Below are positions 8,705 to 16,622 of a DNA stretch of 45,268 bases, piece after piece. This DNA is from Bacteroidales bacterium (lineage in GTDB: Bacteria; Bacteroidota; Bacteroidia; Bacteroidales; UBA932). The DNA lies in the NCBI GenBank assembly GCA_017561265.1, contig JAFZDJ010000012.1, positions 1-45,268 of the forward strand, given 5' to 3'. Every line of letters starts with the position of its first letter. Positions within the stretch are counted from its first letter, which is position 1. The notes below the pieces were generated by a model. That model had not been told where the DNA came from. It searched no databases and saw only the letters and a program-made list of their open reading frames with translations. A program made the translations under genes and the position numbers.

Positions 8705-9283
8705 ATGGAAGAGAACATACAGTATTACAACACATACGAAGAGAACCTTCAGAGAGAGATTCTTAAAATGTGCACAAGCCTGGGCATGCTTGACGGAGAG
8801 CTCCTGGCTTCTGACGACATAGACGGCAAATGGAAGGAATGGGCACCGGAATACATAGCGGAGGCTCTTCCTGAAGTCAACAGCTATCCTGAATTCGCCA
8901 TAGCATGCGCAGGATATGCGGGAATGGCTGTGGCACAGTGGTGGGATACCGACTGGGGACGTCACCATAGCGCCGGATACGACAGTCTCCATGGTCCGCG
9001 CGGCTTTGACGACATGGATGAACATATTGTCCAGAACATACTCGGTCTGTCACTGGACTCAGTGGAAGCAAAGCAGATCATGAATATTCTTCTATGCTGC
9101 GCTCAGAAGGCCACAACATTCATCCAGCATGAACACATCGAGCATCAGACTGTAAAGGCTTTCCACATATTCGCACGCACAGTAAAGGTTCTTTTCCGCA
9201 CAGGTGCTTCGCTTCAGCTCAAAAGACTCGGCTACAAGTTCCATAAGGTAGATATGAGTAAAGCCGGTCGCATGCTCTCTTAA
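8705..9283 (+). CDS. Conserved hypothetical protein, 192 residues
   Basis: Not recognised. The protein starts MEENIQYY, is soluble and mostly helical, and has no signal peptide or membrane segment. It is rich in aromatic residues (AVAQWWDTDWGRHHSAGYD near the middle) and His (IQHEHIEHQTVKAFHIF). The upstream alternative start would lie inside a terminator hairpin, so 8705 is preferred. It is expressed, if at all, through or after the leader at 8557-8673, and ends before a bidirectional terminator shared with the TonB receptor gene. No function is proposed. Confidence 0.7.
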   Translation: MEENIQYYNTYEENLQREILKMCTSLGMLDGELLASDDIDGKWKEWAPEYIAEALPEVNSYPEFAIACAGYAGMAVAQWWDTDWGRHHSAGYDSLHGPRGFDDMDEHIVQNILGLSLDSVEAKQIMNILLCCAQKATTFIQHEHIEHQTVKAFHIFARTVKVLFRTGASLQLKRLGYKFHKVDMSKAGRMLS

Positions 9284-9317
9284 TTATGGAATTCAACCAA
9301 TAGAGGATAAAAGACTA

Positions 9318-9353
9318 AAACCCACGTACTTACATTCAACAGCACGTGGGTTT
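9318..9353. terminator. Bidirectional terminator
   Basis: AAACCCACGT (9318-9327) pairs with ACGTGGGTTT (9344-9353). It sits between the convergent gene ends at 9283 (plus) and 9388 (minus). Confidence 0.75.
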
Positions 9354-9387
9354 ATTCGTTCAATTAGTTATCGGATGGTTTACATTA

Positions 9388-11667
9388 TCAAAAGCGATAG
9401 GCGATCTTGAACATGAAGTTCAATGGAGCCTGCGGATAGATGCCGACTTCCGAGTAATATGTATCCTCTTGCTGGAAATACGCTCTCCAGAGCCATGCAT
9501 CTGCATAATACATATTATTGAAAAGGTTATGAGCATGGAAACTGAAGGTCAGGTTGCTTTCATATTTGAGCGGAACCTCATACCCAAGTGACAGATCACT
9601 GACAAAATACGACGGTATGGAACGTTCTTCAGAAGAAGTATTGTCATAATACTGTCTGCCGACATACTTTCCGGTTAAAGATACATATGCGGAGTTCAAG
9701 GAGCCGGCCGATGACACAAATGGCCTGAATGTCAGACCAGCCATAGCGACAAGCGACGGAGACATGAGTATATCAGTATTATTGAACTCTACTTCATGTT
9801 GCCCCAGATAGTTCCAGTCATTCATGTTGTCATACATTTCATAATAAGCGGTATAGTTACGTATCTTATTGGTAGACAATGTCATATTACCGTTCATATC
9901 AAGCCATGAGAAAGCCTTCCACGATGCTGCGAGTTCGATTCCTCTGCGCCAGCTTCTTGGGACATTCTCCTTTATCGCATAGCCTACATCTGTCAGCTTT
10001 CCTGTCTCGATAAGCATATCCCAGTACTCCATCATATACACATTCGCAGACAAAGACAATCTGTCTATGACATATTCATAACCGGCTTCAATATCCAGCA
10101 TCTTTTCCGGCCGGATATTGACTCCCCTTCCTGAAACTCCTGCAGAAGCAGCCTTATTGGCATCGAGGATCAGCTCCTTGATGTCGCTTCTTCCGGGCTC
10201 TCTATGTCCAAGGGCAGCTGAAGCATAAATACGTGAGGACGGATTCCATCTGTATGAAAGGCCTGCACGTGGGTTGAAGAACTGCCAGTTATCGCTATGA
10301 TCGAGCAGGACTCCATCGTCCTCAGGACCCGACATATCAAGCCAAACTCCCCTGTACTGCAGATCAGCATAAGCTGTAAGTCGTTCATTGAAAAGAACTT
10401 CCCCACGCACAAAAGCATTTGCCTCATGTTTTAGTCCACGGTTCAGATACCACTGATGTTCGTCATAATCGAAGGAGTCTCCAAGCAGATTATTCCAGAG
10501 AACCGAACCTATATGATCTCCGTCATAACGTGAAAGATTCACTCCGGCTGTGACATTCATTCTCTCAGAAGAATATCGCAGATCAGAATTCAGCACATAA
10601 TAATCATTAGCCAAAGCTTCCTTAGTGATGAAGTCTCCCTCCTCATATAGAACTCCGTCTACTACAGGTGCATTCATCATATATTTTGAAAACGACTTAC
10701 CTGCTTTATAATTCTCATAATACCCATCTCCACGAGTGTAATTGAAAGTAGTACTCCATGCCAGACGATCTGTAAAGGAATGAGTATAGTTGAGCTGGAG
10801 GTGATGCTGAGCATAGTTATCTGTCTCATTATCATAATAATGTACATTTCCGAACTGATCGAAGTATTCTCCTGCCGGATTATAACGTCGATCGATTTCA
10901 TATTGTTCCAGACTTATACCCTCCCATGTTATTCCGGTATGTTGAGAGCCCATCAACCATGTCAGACGCAGGGAATTCCTCGCGTTCATCCAACCTGCCA
11001 CTGCCATAGCAGAGTGTACATCCGCAAATGCATTACGTATGTAACCATCTGTCTGGGCACGCGAATATGCTGCATTGAAGTAGATTCCGGAAGGAAGGAG
11101 GCCTGAACCGGCTGCAAAAGTACTGACGAATGTTCCATAAGAACCCAAGGACATTTCAGCTGAAGCGAACGGATCAGGGCCTACAGAAGCAGTGCTCATA
11201 TTGACACTGGCGCCGAATGCTCCCGCGCCATTCGCCGAAGTACCGAGACCTCGCTGGAGCTGAACGCTGGAAATCATAGAAGAAAGAGCCGGGATATTGA
11301 CCCAGAACACCTCCTGAGACTCCGCATCGTTCAATGTTATTCCATTGAGCGTCACATTGATCTGGGATCCTTTCGATCCACGGACAGTCATCTTGGAATA
11401 ACCTAGTCCTGTACCGCCCTCATTTACAGAAATCACCGAAGGCTGAAGAGCCAGATTCATCGGGAGAGAATTTATAGGATTGGAACGCCTCAGATCTTCC
11501 TTTCCTACCATTGTGAATGTCACAGGCGTATTTCTACCTGCTCGTGATGATGAGACTACGACACTGTCAAGCCTCTCGACCTTTCTATCGGCCGCTTCTT
11601 TCTCATCACCTAGTGCTGAGAAAGGGATCAGCGCCATAAGCGCTGCAAAAAACAAAAAACCTCGCAT
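9388..11667 (-). CDS. TonB-dependent outer-membrane receptor, probably for thiamin or a precursor
   Basis: Outer-membrane active transporter powered by TonB-ExbBD. A signal peptide (about 1-20) is followed by a plug domain (about 30-155) with DSVVVSSSRAG as a TonB-box-like start, MTVRGSKGSQINVTLNGI and SSVQLQRGLGTSANGAGAFG. A 22-strand-type barrel ends in the C-terminal aromatic signature IAYRF. At 759 residues the length is typical. No SusD partner is adjacent. The TPP riboswitch in its leader indicates that its substrate is thiamin, thiamin phosphate or a pyrimidine/thiazole moiety. That inference comes from regulation, not from the barrel sequence. Confidence 0.92.
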   Translation of the reverse strand: MRGFLFFAALMALIPFSALGDEKEAADRKVERLDSVVVSSSRAGRNTPVTFTMVGKEDLRRSNPINSLPMNLALQPSVISVNEGGTGLGYSKMTVRGSKGSQINVTLNGITLNDAESQEVFWVNIPALSSMISSVQLQRGLGTSANGAGAFGASVNMSTASVGPDPFASAEMSLGSYGTFVSTFAAGSGLLPSGIYFNAAYSRAQTDGYIRNAFADVHSAMAVAGWMNARNSLRLTWLMGSQHTGITWEGISLEQYEIDRRYNPAGEYFDQFGNVHYYDNETDNYAQHHLQLNYTHSFTDRLAWSTTFNYTRGDGYYENYKAGKSFSKYMMNAPVVDGVLYEEGDFITKEALANDYYVLNSDLRYSSERMNVTAGVNLSRYDGDHIGSVLWNNLLGDSFDYDEHQWYLNRGLKHEANAFVRGEVLFNERLTAYADLQYRGVWLDMSGPEDDGVLLDHSDNWQFFNPRAGLSYRWNPSSRIYASAALGHREPGRSDIKELILDANKAASAGVSGRGVNIRPEKMLDIEAGYEYVIDRLSLSANVYMMEYWDMLIETGKLTDVGYAIKENVPRSWRRGIELAASWKAFSWLDMNGNMTLSTNKIRNYTAYYEMYDNMNDWNYLGQHEVEFNNTDILMSPSLVAMAGLTFRPFVSSAGSLNSAYVSLTGKYVGRQYYDNTSSEERSIPSYFVSDLSLGYEVPLKYESNLTFSFHAHNLFNNMYYADAWLWRAYFQQEDTYYSEVGIYPQAPLNFMFKIAYRF

Positions 11668-11692
11668 AATGTTGATACATTAATGCAAGGGG
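11664..11692 (-). promoter_or_regulatory. Putative riboswitch expression platform masking the start codon
   Basis: On the mRNA, GCATTAATG (11678-11686) can pair with CATTATGC (11664-11671), which contains the ATG at 11667. Just upstream, CCCCTTGC (11685-11692) can instead pair with GCAGGGG of the aptamer P1 arm. The two pairings share bases, so TPP binding would favour start-codon masking. This is inferred from base pairing only. Confidence 0.5.
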
Positions 11693-11730
11693 CAGACATG
11701 AAACCATAAAAGCTGCATGTACAATGAGAT

Positions 11731-11812
11731 TACGCTTCCCTACGCCGGCATTATCCGGATCAGGTTCATGGGTATGATCTCAGCCTCGGTCTCCCGAGAC
11801 ACCCCTGCTCTA
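11731..11812 (-). promoter_or_regulatory. TPP riboswitch (THI element)
   Basis: Read on the minus strand the sequence contains GCAGGGGTG, then the signature CTGAGATCATACCC, then GAACCTGATCCGGATAATGCC and GCGTAGGGAAGC. These are the conserved P1/P2/P4 parts of the thiamin pyrophosphate aptamer. It lies about 64 bases upstream of the TonB receptor start and 19 bases after the stop of the preceding gene. It should turn the receptor off when TPP is plentiful. Confidence 0.97.
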
Positions 11813-11839
11813 TGTCAAAGCCGGACCAGCCGGCTATCT

Positions 11840-12598
11840 CTATTTCTTTTCAACCAGCTTTACTTCGTATAGCTTCGGCCAGTTCTTTCCTGTAAGATAG
11901 GTCTTTCCATCCTCAGGATTATATGCAATTCCATTAAGAACGTCTGTTTCGGAAGTATAAAGATTCTTCGGCAGCAGACCTCGGCAGTCGATCACTCCTT
12001 CCACATGTCCGTCCTTCGGATTGATTATCACTATTTCATCGGAAGTATAGACATTAGCCCACACTTTTCCGTCAATATATTCAAGTTCATTGAGGAATCT
12101 CACAGGCCTTCCTTCTATAGTCACAAGAACTTTCTTCATCTGGGCAAAGTTCTCATCAAGAAAATACAGATTGGCGCTTCCGTCCGAAGCAATGAGATTC
12201 TTTCCGTCTGTGGTGATACCCCAACCCTCCCGAGGATATTTCCATGAGGACTTATATTCCAATGTCTTGGCGTCATAGATAAAAGCCATACGGCTTTCCC
12301 ATGTCAGGATATAAAGATTATCCTTCCATATGACGGAACCTTCAATGAAATACTTCTTGTCAAAAGAAAGTTTCCTCGAAGCCTCTCCGGTCGCAAGATC
12401 AACCATTCTGAAAGTCGATTTTCCGTGCATGCCGGTACTTTCATAAAGTTGGCCGTCATGAAAGAAGAGACCCTGGGTATATGATTCGACATCATGGGGA
12501 TATTCAGCAACAACTTCAAGCGCATACTCCCTTATCTTCGCATCCGAGCAGGACAGAAGAAGGAAGGACATGAGCAGAGTTGTGATAATTGTTCTCAT
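11840..12598 (-). CDS. Glutaminyl-peptide cyclotransferase-type lipoprotein
   Basis: Matches the plant/bacterial glutamine cyclotransferase family (Glu_cyclase_2), a five-bladed beta-propeller that forms N-terminal pyroglutamate on exported proteins. A lipobox (LLLSC) near residues 13-17 places it in the envelope. Family segments are YTQGLFF, STGMHGKSTFRMVDL, GWGITTDGKNLIASDGSANLYFLD, LNELEYIDGKVWANVYTSDEIVIIN and LNGIAYNPEDGKTYLTGKNWPKLYEV. At 252 residues it is complete. The riboswitch begins just after its stop, so it is a separate unit from the TonB receptor. Confidence 0.9.
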   Translation of the reverse strand: MRTIITTLLMSFLLLSCSDAKIREYALEVVAEYPHDVESYTQGLFFHDGQLYESTGMHGKSTFRMVDLATGEASRKLSFDKKYFIEGSVIWKDNLYILTWESRMAFIYDAKTLEYKSSWKYPREGWGITTDGKNLIASDGSANLYFLDENFAQMKKVLVTIEGRPVRFLNELEYIDGKVWANVYTSDEIVIINPKDGHVEGVIDCRGLLPKNLYTSETDVLNGIAYNPEDGKTYLTGKNWPKLYEVKLVEKK

Positions 12599-12617
12599 TT
12601 CAACTTTAAATTATGCA

Positions 12618-12625
12618 CAAAAGTA
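12618..12625 (-). promoter_or_regulatory. -7 promoter box of the cyclotransferase gene
   Basis: TACTTTTG on the minus strand, 20 bases upstream of the ATG at 12598. It is back to back with the plus-strand box at 12656-12663 in an 85-base divergent spacer. Confidence 0.5.
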
Positions 12626-12655
12626 GTCAAAAAAAACTATTTGCGAAAATTTGAT

Positions 12656-12663
12656 TAACTTTG
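12656..12663 (+). promoter_or_regulatory. -7 promoter box of the 5-alpha-reductase-family gene
   Basis: TAACTTTG, giving a predicted transcript start near 12669. This excludes the TTG at 12651 and supports the ATG at 12684. The -33 is not clear. Confidence 0.55.
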
Positions 12664-12683
12664 CGCGATATTCGGACTGTAAA

Positions 12684-13463
12684 ATGAACACATACTATCT
12701 GATAATGACAATAATGGCTGTGATGGCTGTGATCGTATTCGTTGCCTTGTTCTTCTTCAAGGCAGGATACGGTTATCTTTCGACTTCCAACTGGGGGCCG
12801 AAGATCAGCAACCGAACGGCATGGATACTGATGGAAGCTCCGGCATTCATCTTCCTAGCCTGCCACACCATCAGATTTGCGTTATCGGGAGTCGACACCG
12901 GCAATTCCAAGCATGTGCTCTACATCATGGCAGGACTATACCTGCTCCATTATTTCCAGAGGTCATTCATATTTCCTCTTATGATGAGAGGAAAGAGTAC
13001 CATGCCTATAGCCATAATGCTCATGGGATCAGTATTCAACACATTGAATGCCTACCTAATAGGAGGATGGCTGTTCAGGGAGGCACCTGCCGGCATGTAT
13101 GGTACGGAATGGCTGTGGAGCCCGCAGTTCATCATAGGCATGGTAATCTTCATTGCAGGAATGACCATCAACCTGCACTCGGATCATGTAATCCGCAGCC
13201 TCCGCAAGCCAGGAGATACAAAGCATTATATTCCCCGTAAGGGATTCTATAAATACGTGACATCAGCGAACTATTTCGGAGAGCTGACCGAATGGATCGG
13301 TTATGCAATACTCACATGGTCTCCGGCAGGAGCATTGTTCGCAATATGGACATTCGCAAACCTCGGTCCACGAGCCAAGTCACTGACCGAAAAGTACGAA
13401 AAGGAATTCGGAGAGGAATATACCTGTTTGAAAAAGAAACATATTATACCATTCATTTGGTAA
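12684..13463 (+). CDS. 3-oxo-5-alpha-steroid 4-dehydrogenase (steroid 5-alpha-reductase) family membrane protein
   Basis: Polytopic membrane protein of 259 residues with about six or seven hydrophobic segments. Hallmarks of the steroid 5-alpha-reductase C-terminal domain are HYFQRSFIFPLMMRG, INLHSDHVIRSLRKPG, YKYVTSANYFGELTEWIGYA and the terminal KKKHIIPFIW. Family members use NADPH to reduce the delta-4 bond of 3-oxo steroids or similar enone lipids. In gut Bacteroidales, relatives reduce 3-oxo-delta-4 bile acids to 5-alpha (allo) forms. Its stop overlaps the ATG of the next gene (TAATG), coupling it to an OYE-family reductase. The substrate here is not proven; a lipid role unrelated to steroids is possible. 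Confidence 0.87.
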   Translation: MNTYYLIMTIMAVMAVIVFVALFFFKAGYGYLSTSNWGPKISNRTAWILMEAPAFIFLACHTIRFALSGVDTGNSKHVLYIMAGLYLLHYFQRSFIFPLMMRGKSTMPIAIMLMGSVFNTLNAYLIGGWLFREAPAGMYGTEWLWSPQFIIGMVIFIAGMTINLHSDHVIRSLRKPGDTKHYIPRKGFYKYVTSANYFGELTEWIGYAILTWSPAGALFAIWTFANLGPRAKSLTEKYEKEFGEEYTCLKKKHIIPFIW

Positions 13464-14719
13464 TGAGCGAATTATTTACACCATACAGAATCGGCCCCAT
13501 AGAGCTAAGGAACCGCACCATCAGATCTGCGGCTTTCGAGGCTATGTGCCCGGGACAAAGACCGTCTCAGGAACTCTTCGACTACCATACAGCGGTAGCA
13601 CGAGGAGGAATCGGAATGACTACGGTTGCATATGCAGCTGTATGTCAGAGCGGACTTTCCTTTGAAAATCAGTTATGGATGCGTGAAGAAATAGTTCCCG
13701 AACTGAAGAAACTGACTGATGCGATACACGCAGAAGGTGCAAAGGCATCGATACAGCTCGGTCACTGCGGAAACATGTCGCACAGGACCATCTGCGGATG
13801 CATGCCTTATGGTGCCAGCCGAGGCTTCAACCTATACTCCCCTACATTCGTCCAGAAGATGAATATGGAGCAGATAAATGAAGTTGCGGATGCGTATGGA
13901 AAGGCTGTAGAACTTGCCATCGAAGCAGGATTCGACGCCATAGAAATCCATGCCGGACACGGATACCTCATCTCACAGTTTCTCTCACCATACACCAACC
14001 ATCGTCGTGACGAATTCGGCGGCAGTCTCGAAAACCGCATGAGATTCATGAAGATGTGCGTAGAGAAGGTAGTGGCTGCAGGAAAAGGCAGAATTGCGCT
14101 TTTCGCCAAGCTGAACACCAGAGACGGATTCAAAGGCGGACAGGAGACTGATGAATTGATAGAAGTAGCCAAGGTCTTGAGAGACATGGGCATAGAAGCC
14201 ATTGTGCTTTCAGGAGGTTTTGTAAGCCGCCATCCGCAATATGTGATGCGCGGACAATTTCCGGTAAAGGCCATTGTCCATTATTTCCCATGGAGCAAAT
14301 GGTGGCTCAAGCTCGGAGTGCTGATCGGCGGTAAGATTGTTGCGCCCACTGTACCTTTCAAGAAGCTTTTCTTCATGGAGGATTCACTGAAATTCCGGGA
14401 GGCAATGCCTGACTTCCCTTTCGTATATGTAGGAGGCATCACAGACCGCAAGAGTGCTGATGAAGCAATTGAAAAGGGATTTCCGATGATCCAGATGGGA
14501 CGTGCCGTACTTGAAGATACGGACTTCGTAAACAAGATGCAGGCAGATGAAAATCATTGCAGCGGATGTACACACAGTAATTTCTGCATAGGCCGAATGT
14601 ACTCTAAATCAATGCAATGCCACAAGCATTGCGAGGACATCACCCCGGCTCTTCGCAAAGAGGTTGAACGTCTTGATAAGGAGAATGACAGGATTGAGCG
14701 CAAGCTCGGATACAAATAG
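13463..14719 (+). CDS. Old Yellow Enzyme-family NADH:flavin oxidoreductase with C-terminal Cys cluster
   Basis: FMN TIM-barrel enoate reductase, 418 residues from the ATG that overlaps the upstream stop. Diagnostic segments are LFTPYRIGPIELRNRTIRSA, IQLGHCGNMSHR, GFDAIEIHAGHGYLISQFLS, PYTNHRRDEFGGSLENRMRF, YVGGITDRKSADEAI and IQMGRAVLEDTDFV. The end carries C-x2-C-x5-C-x10-C followed by HKHC, similar in place to the Fe-S cysteines of 2,4-dienoyl-CoA reductase and BaiCD/BaiH. It lacks their C-terminal FAD/NAD domain (those are over 600 residues). Coupling to a 5-alpha-reductase suggests reduction of steroid or bile-acid enones. Electron donor and substrate are unknown. Confidence 0.88.
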   Translation: MSELFTPYRIGPIELRNRTIRSAAFEAMCPGQRPSQELFDYHTAVARGGIGMTTVAYAAVCQSGLSFENQLWMREEIVPELKKLTDAIHAEGAKASIQLGHCGNMSHRTICGCMPYGASRGFNLYSPTFVQKMNMEQINEVADAYGKAVELAIEAGFDAIEIHAGHGYLISQFLSPYTNHRRDEFGGSLENRMRFMKMCVEKVVAAGKGRIALFAKLNTRDGFKGGQETDELIEVAKVLRDMGIEAIVLSGGFVSRHPQYVMRGQFPVKAIVHYFPWSKWWLKLGVLIGGKIVAPTVPFKKLFFMEDSLKFREAMPDFPFVYVGGITDRKSADEAIEKGFPMIQMGRAVLEDTDFVNKMQADENHCSGCTHSNFCIGRMYSKSMQCHKHCEDITPALRKEVERLDKENDRIERKLGYK

Positions 14720-14730
14720 TTCATTGAAAT

Positions 14731-15057
14731 ATAGGTAGAACGCTTCTGTCGCTGATGCTCAGGCATCAGAGGAAAGTCCGGACTGGGCAGGGCAACCTGC
14801 TGTGGAAAGCACAGATGGGAGTAATCTTATGAATGCCGTAACAGAAAACAAACCGCCCGAAAGGGTAAGGATGAAACCGCGAGGTAAGAGCTCACGACGT
14901 TGTATGGCGACATACGGCGGTGACGGCACCAGGACCAGCAAGACCATGTATACTGGAATGTCCGCAAGGGCAAATGGGCTGCCCGCTCATTTCCAGGGGG
15001 TAGGTTGCGAAGATAAATGACAGATTAAAACAGAAACCGGCTTACGGTTCTGCCTAT
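14731..15057 (+). ncRNA. rnpB: RNase P RNA (class A)
   Basis: Catalytic RNA that trims the 5' leader of tRNA precursors. It contains the universal P4 5' segment GAGGAAAGTCCGGACT (from 14769), GGGCAGGGCAACCTGCTG, the ACCGCCCG/GGTAAGG region, and the 3' conserved AGATAAATGACAG plus ACAGAAACCGGCTTAC. P1 forms between ATAGGTAGAAC (14731-14741) and GTTCTGCCTAT (15047-15057) with one wobble, which sets the ends at about 327 nt. It begins only 11 bases after the OYE stop, and no consensus promoter is visible between. This RNA fills the otherwise gene-free stretch 14720-15140. Confidence 0.97.
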
Positions 15058-15062
15058 TGCAC

Positions 15063-15090
15063 AAGGGTTGACTTCGGTCAGCCCTTTTTT
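15063..15090 (+). terminator. Terminator of rnpB
   Basis: AAGGGTTGAC pairs with GTCAGCCCTT (one G-T pair) around a stable TTCG tetraloop, followed by TTTTTT. Confidence 0.92.
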
Positions 15091-15101
15091 ATTAAAAATT
15101 G

Positions 15102-15132
15102 TTGCAGAAGAAAGGCAGAAAAGTTATCTTTG
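15102..15132 (+). promoter_or_regulatory. Promoter of the DUF1846-gls-glp gene run
   Basis: TTG (15102-15104), 20 bases, then TATCTTTG (15125-15132). The transcript start should be near 15138, only a few bases before the ATG at 15141, so the mRNA may be almost leaderless. Confidence 0.65.
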
Positions 15133-15140
15133 TATCCCGT

Positions 15141-16607
15141 ATGAAAACGGGATTTGATAACGCAAAGTATCTTAAGATACAGTCCGAACAGATCAAGAAG
15201 CGCATAGCTCAGTTCGGAGACAAGCTTTACCTTGAATTCGGAGGTAAATTATTCGACGACAACCATGCAAGCCGCGTACTGCCGGGATTCAAGCCCGACA
15301 GCAAGCTTGATATGCTCAAGCAGTTGAAGGACGAGGCTGAAATAATCATAGTGATCAGCGCCAAGGATATAGAGAAGAACAAGGTCCGTGGGGATCTCGG
15401 TATCACATATGATGAAGATGTACTGCGCCTCAAGGGAGAATTCGAAAATGTCGGATTCTATGTCAGCAGTGTAGTCATGACTCACTTCAACGGTCAGTCC
15501 AGCGCCGAAGCTTATAGAGCACGTCTGGAGAGACTCGGGATCAAGGTATATTATCATTACACCATTGAGGGCTATCCTAACAATGTGGCTCTCATTGACT
15601 CGGATGAAGGATTCGGCAAGAACGATTATGTCGAGACAAGCCGTCCTCTGGTCGTCGTTACAGCTCCTGGTCCGGGAAGCGGAAAGATGGCTGTATGCCT
15701 TAGTCAGCTCTATCATGAAAATAAAAGGGGCACAAAGGCAGGATATGCTAAATTCGAGACATTCCCTGTATGGAACCTGCCTCTGAAGCATCCTGTGAAC
15801 ATAGCATATGAAGCTGCAACAGCTGACCTGAATGATGTAAACATGATTGACCCTTTCCACTTCGAGGCATACGGAGAGATTGCGGCAAGCTATAATCGTG
15901 ACATAGAGATCTTCCCTGTACTTAACGCTCTCTTCGAAGGCATTTATGGAGAAAGTCCGTACAAATCTCCTACCGACATGGGAGTCAACATGTTAGGATT
16001 CTGCATGAGCGATGAGGATGTATGCTGCAATGCTGCCAGAGAGGAAATAATCAGAAGATATTACTACGCTCTGTGCAACCTTGCGGAAAAAGGAAACAAC
16101 GAGAACGAAGTCAATAAGATTTCGTTGATTCTCAAGCAGGCTAAGCTTACGACAGAATACAGAAGGACTACAGTTGCAGCAAGGGAGAGGAAGGATCTTT
16201 ACGGAGTTGCTACTGCAGCCATAGAACTTCAGGACGGTACAATCATCACAGCAAGGACAAGTTCACTCCTCGGTCCGAGTGCTGCACTCATCCTTAATGC
16301 TACGAAGCATCTTGCAGGAATACCTCATGATGTGAAGCTTATTCCGGAAGAGATGATTGCACCGATTCAGAAGACAAAGGTTTCTTTCCTTCATGGACAC
16401 AACCCGCGCCTGCATACAGACGAAGTGCTGGTTGCCATATCCATGCTGAGTATCAACGACGAGAACTGCCGTAAGGCTCTTGACCAGCTTCCTAAGCTTG
16501 ACGGATGTCAGGTGCATTCGACTGTAATGCTCAGTGAGGTTGACAGAAAGATATTCAAGAAGCTCGGCGTAGGCCTTACTTGCGACCCGGTAAAGAAAGT
16601 AGAATAA
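15141..16607 (+). CDS. DUF1846 protein
   Basis: A 488-residue cytoplasmic protein of the DUF1846 family. Recognisable segments are KLYLEFGGKLFDDNHASRVL near the start, KNKVRGDLGITYDEDVLRL, a glycine-rich APGPGSGKM loop resembling a nucleotide-binding P-loop, then YHENKRGTKAGYAKFETFP, DPFHFEAYG and SPTDMGVNM. Structures of the family exist but the reaction is not known. The start at 15141 fits the family N-terminus (MKTGFDNAKYL); an upstream ATG at 15099 lies before the promoter box. It leads a run of six same-strand genes with gaps of 3-15 bases. Confidence 0.9.
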   Translation: MKTGFDNAKYLKIQSEQIKKRIAQFGDKLYLEFGGKLFDDNHASRVLPGFKPDSKLDMLKQLKDEAEIIIVISAKDIEKNKVRGDLGITYDEDVLRLKGEFENVGFYVSSVVMTHFNGQSSAEAYRARLERLGIKVYYHYTIEGYPNNVALIDSDEGFGKNDYVETSRPLVVVTAPGPGSGKMAVCLSQLYHENKRGTKAGYAKFETFPVWNLPLKHPVNIAYEAATADLNDVNMIDPFHFEAYGEIAASYNRDIEIFPVLNALFEGIYGESPYKSPTDMGVNMLGFCMSDEDVCCNAAREEIIRRYYYALCNLAEKGNNENEVNKISLILKQAKLTTEYRRTTVAARERKDLYGVATAAIELQDGTIITARTSSLLGPSAALILNATKHLAGIPHDVKLIPEEMIAPIQKTKVSFLHGHNPRLHTDEVLVAISMLSINDENCRKALDQLPKLDGCQVHSTVMLSEVDRKIFKKLGVGLTCDPVKKVE

Positions 16608-16622
16608 CAAAAGACCTCATTC

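Noticed and set aside
14759..15020. Short open frames on both strands
   Set aside because: They lie inside the RNase P RNA and are not coding.
15249..15860. 203-codon minus-strand frame opposite DUF1846
   Set aside because: It overlaps a conserved gene fully and shows no domain.
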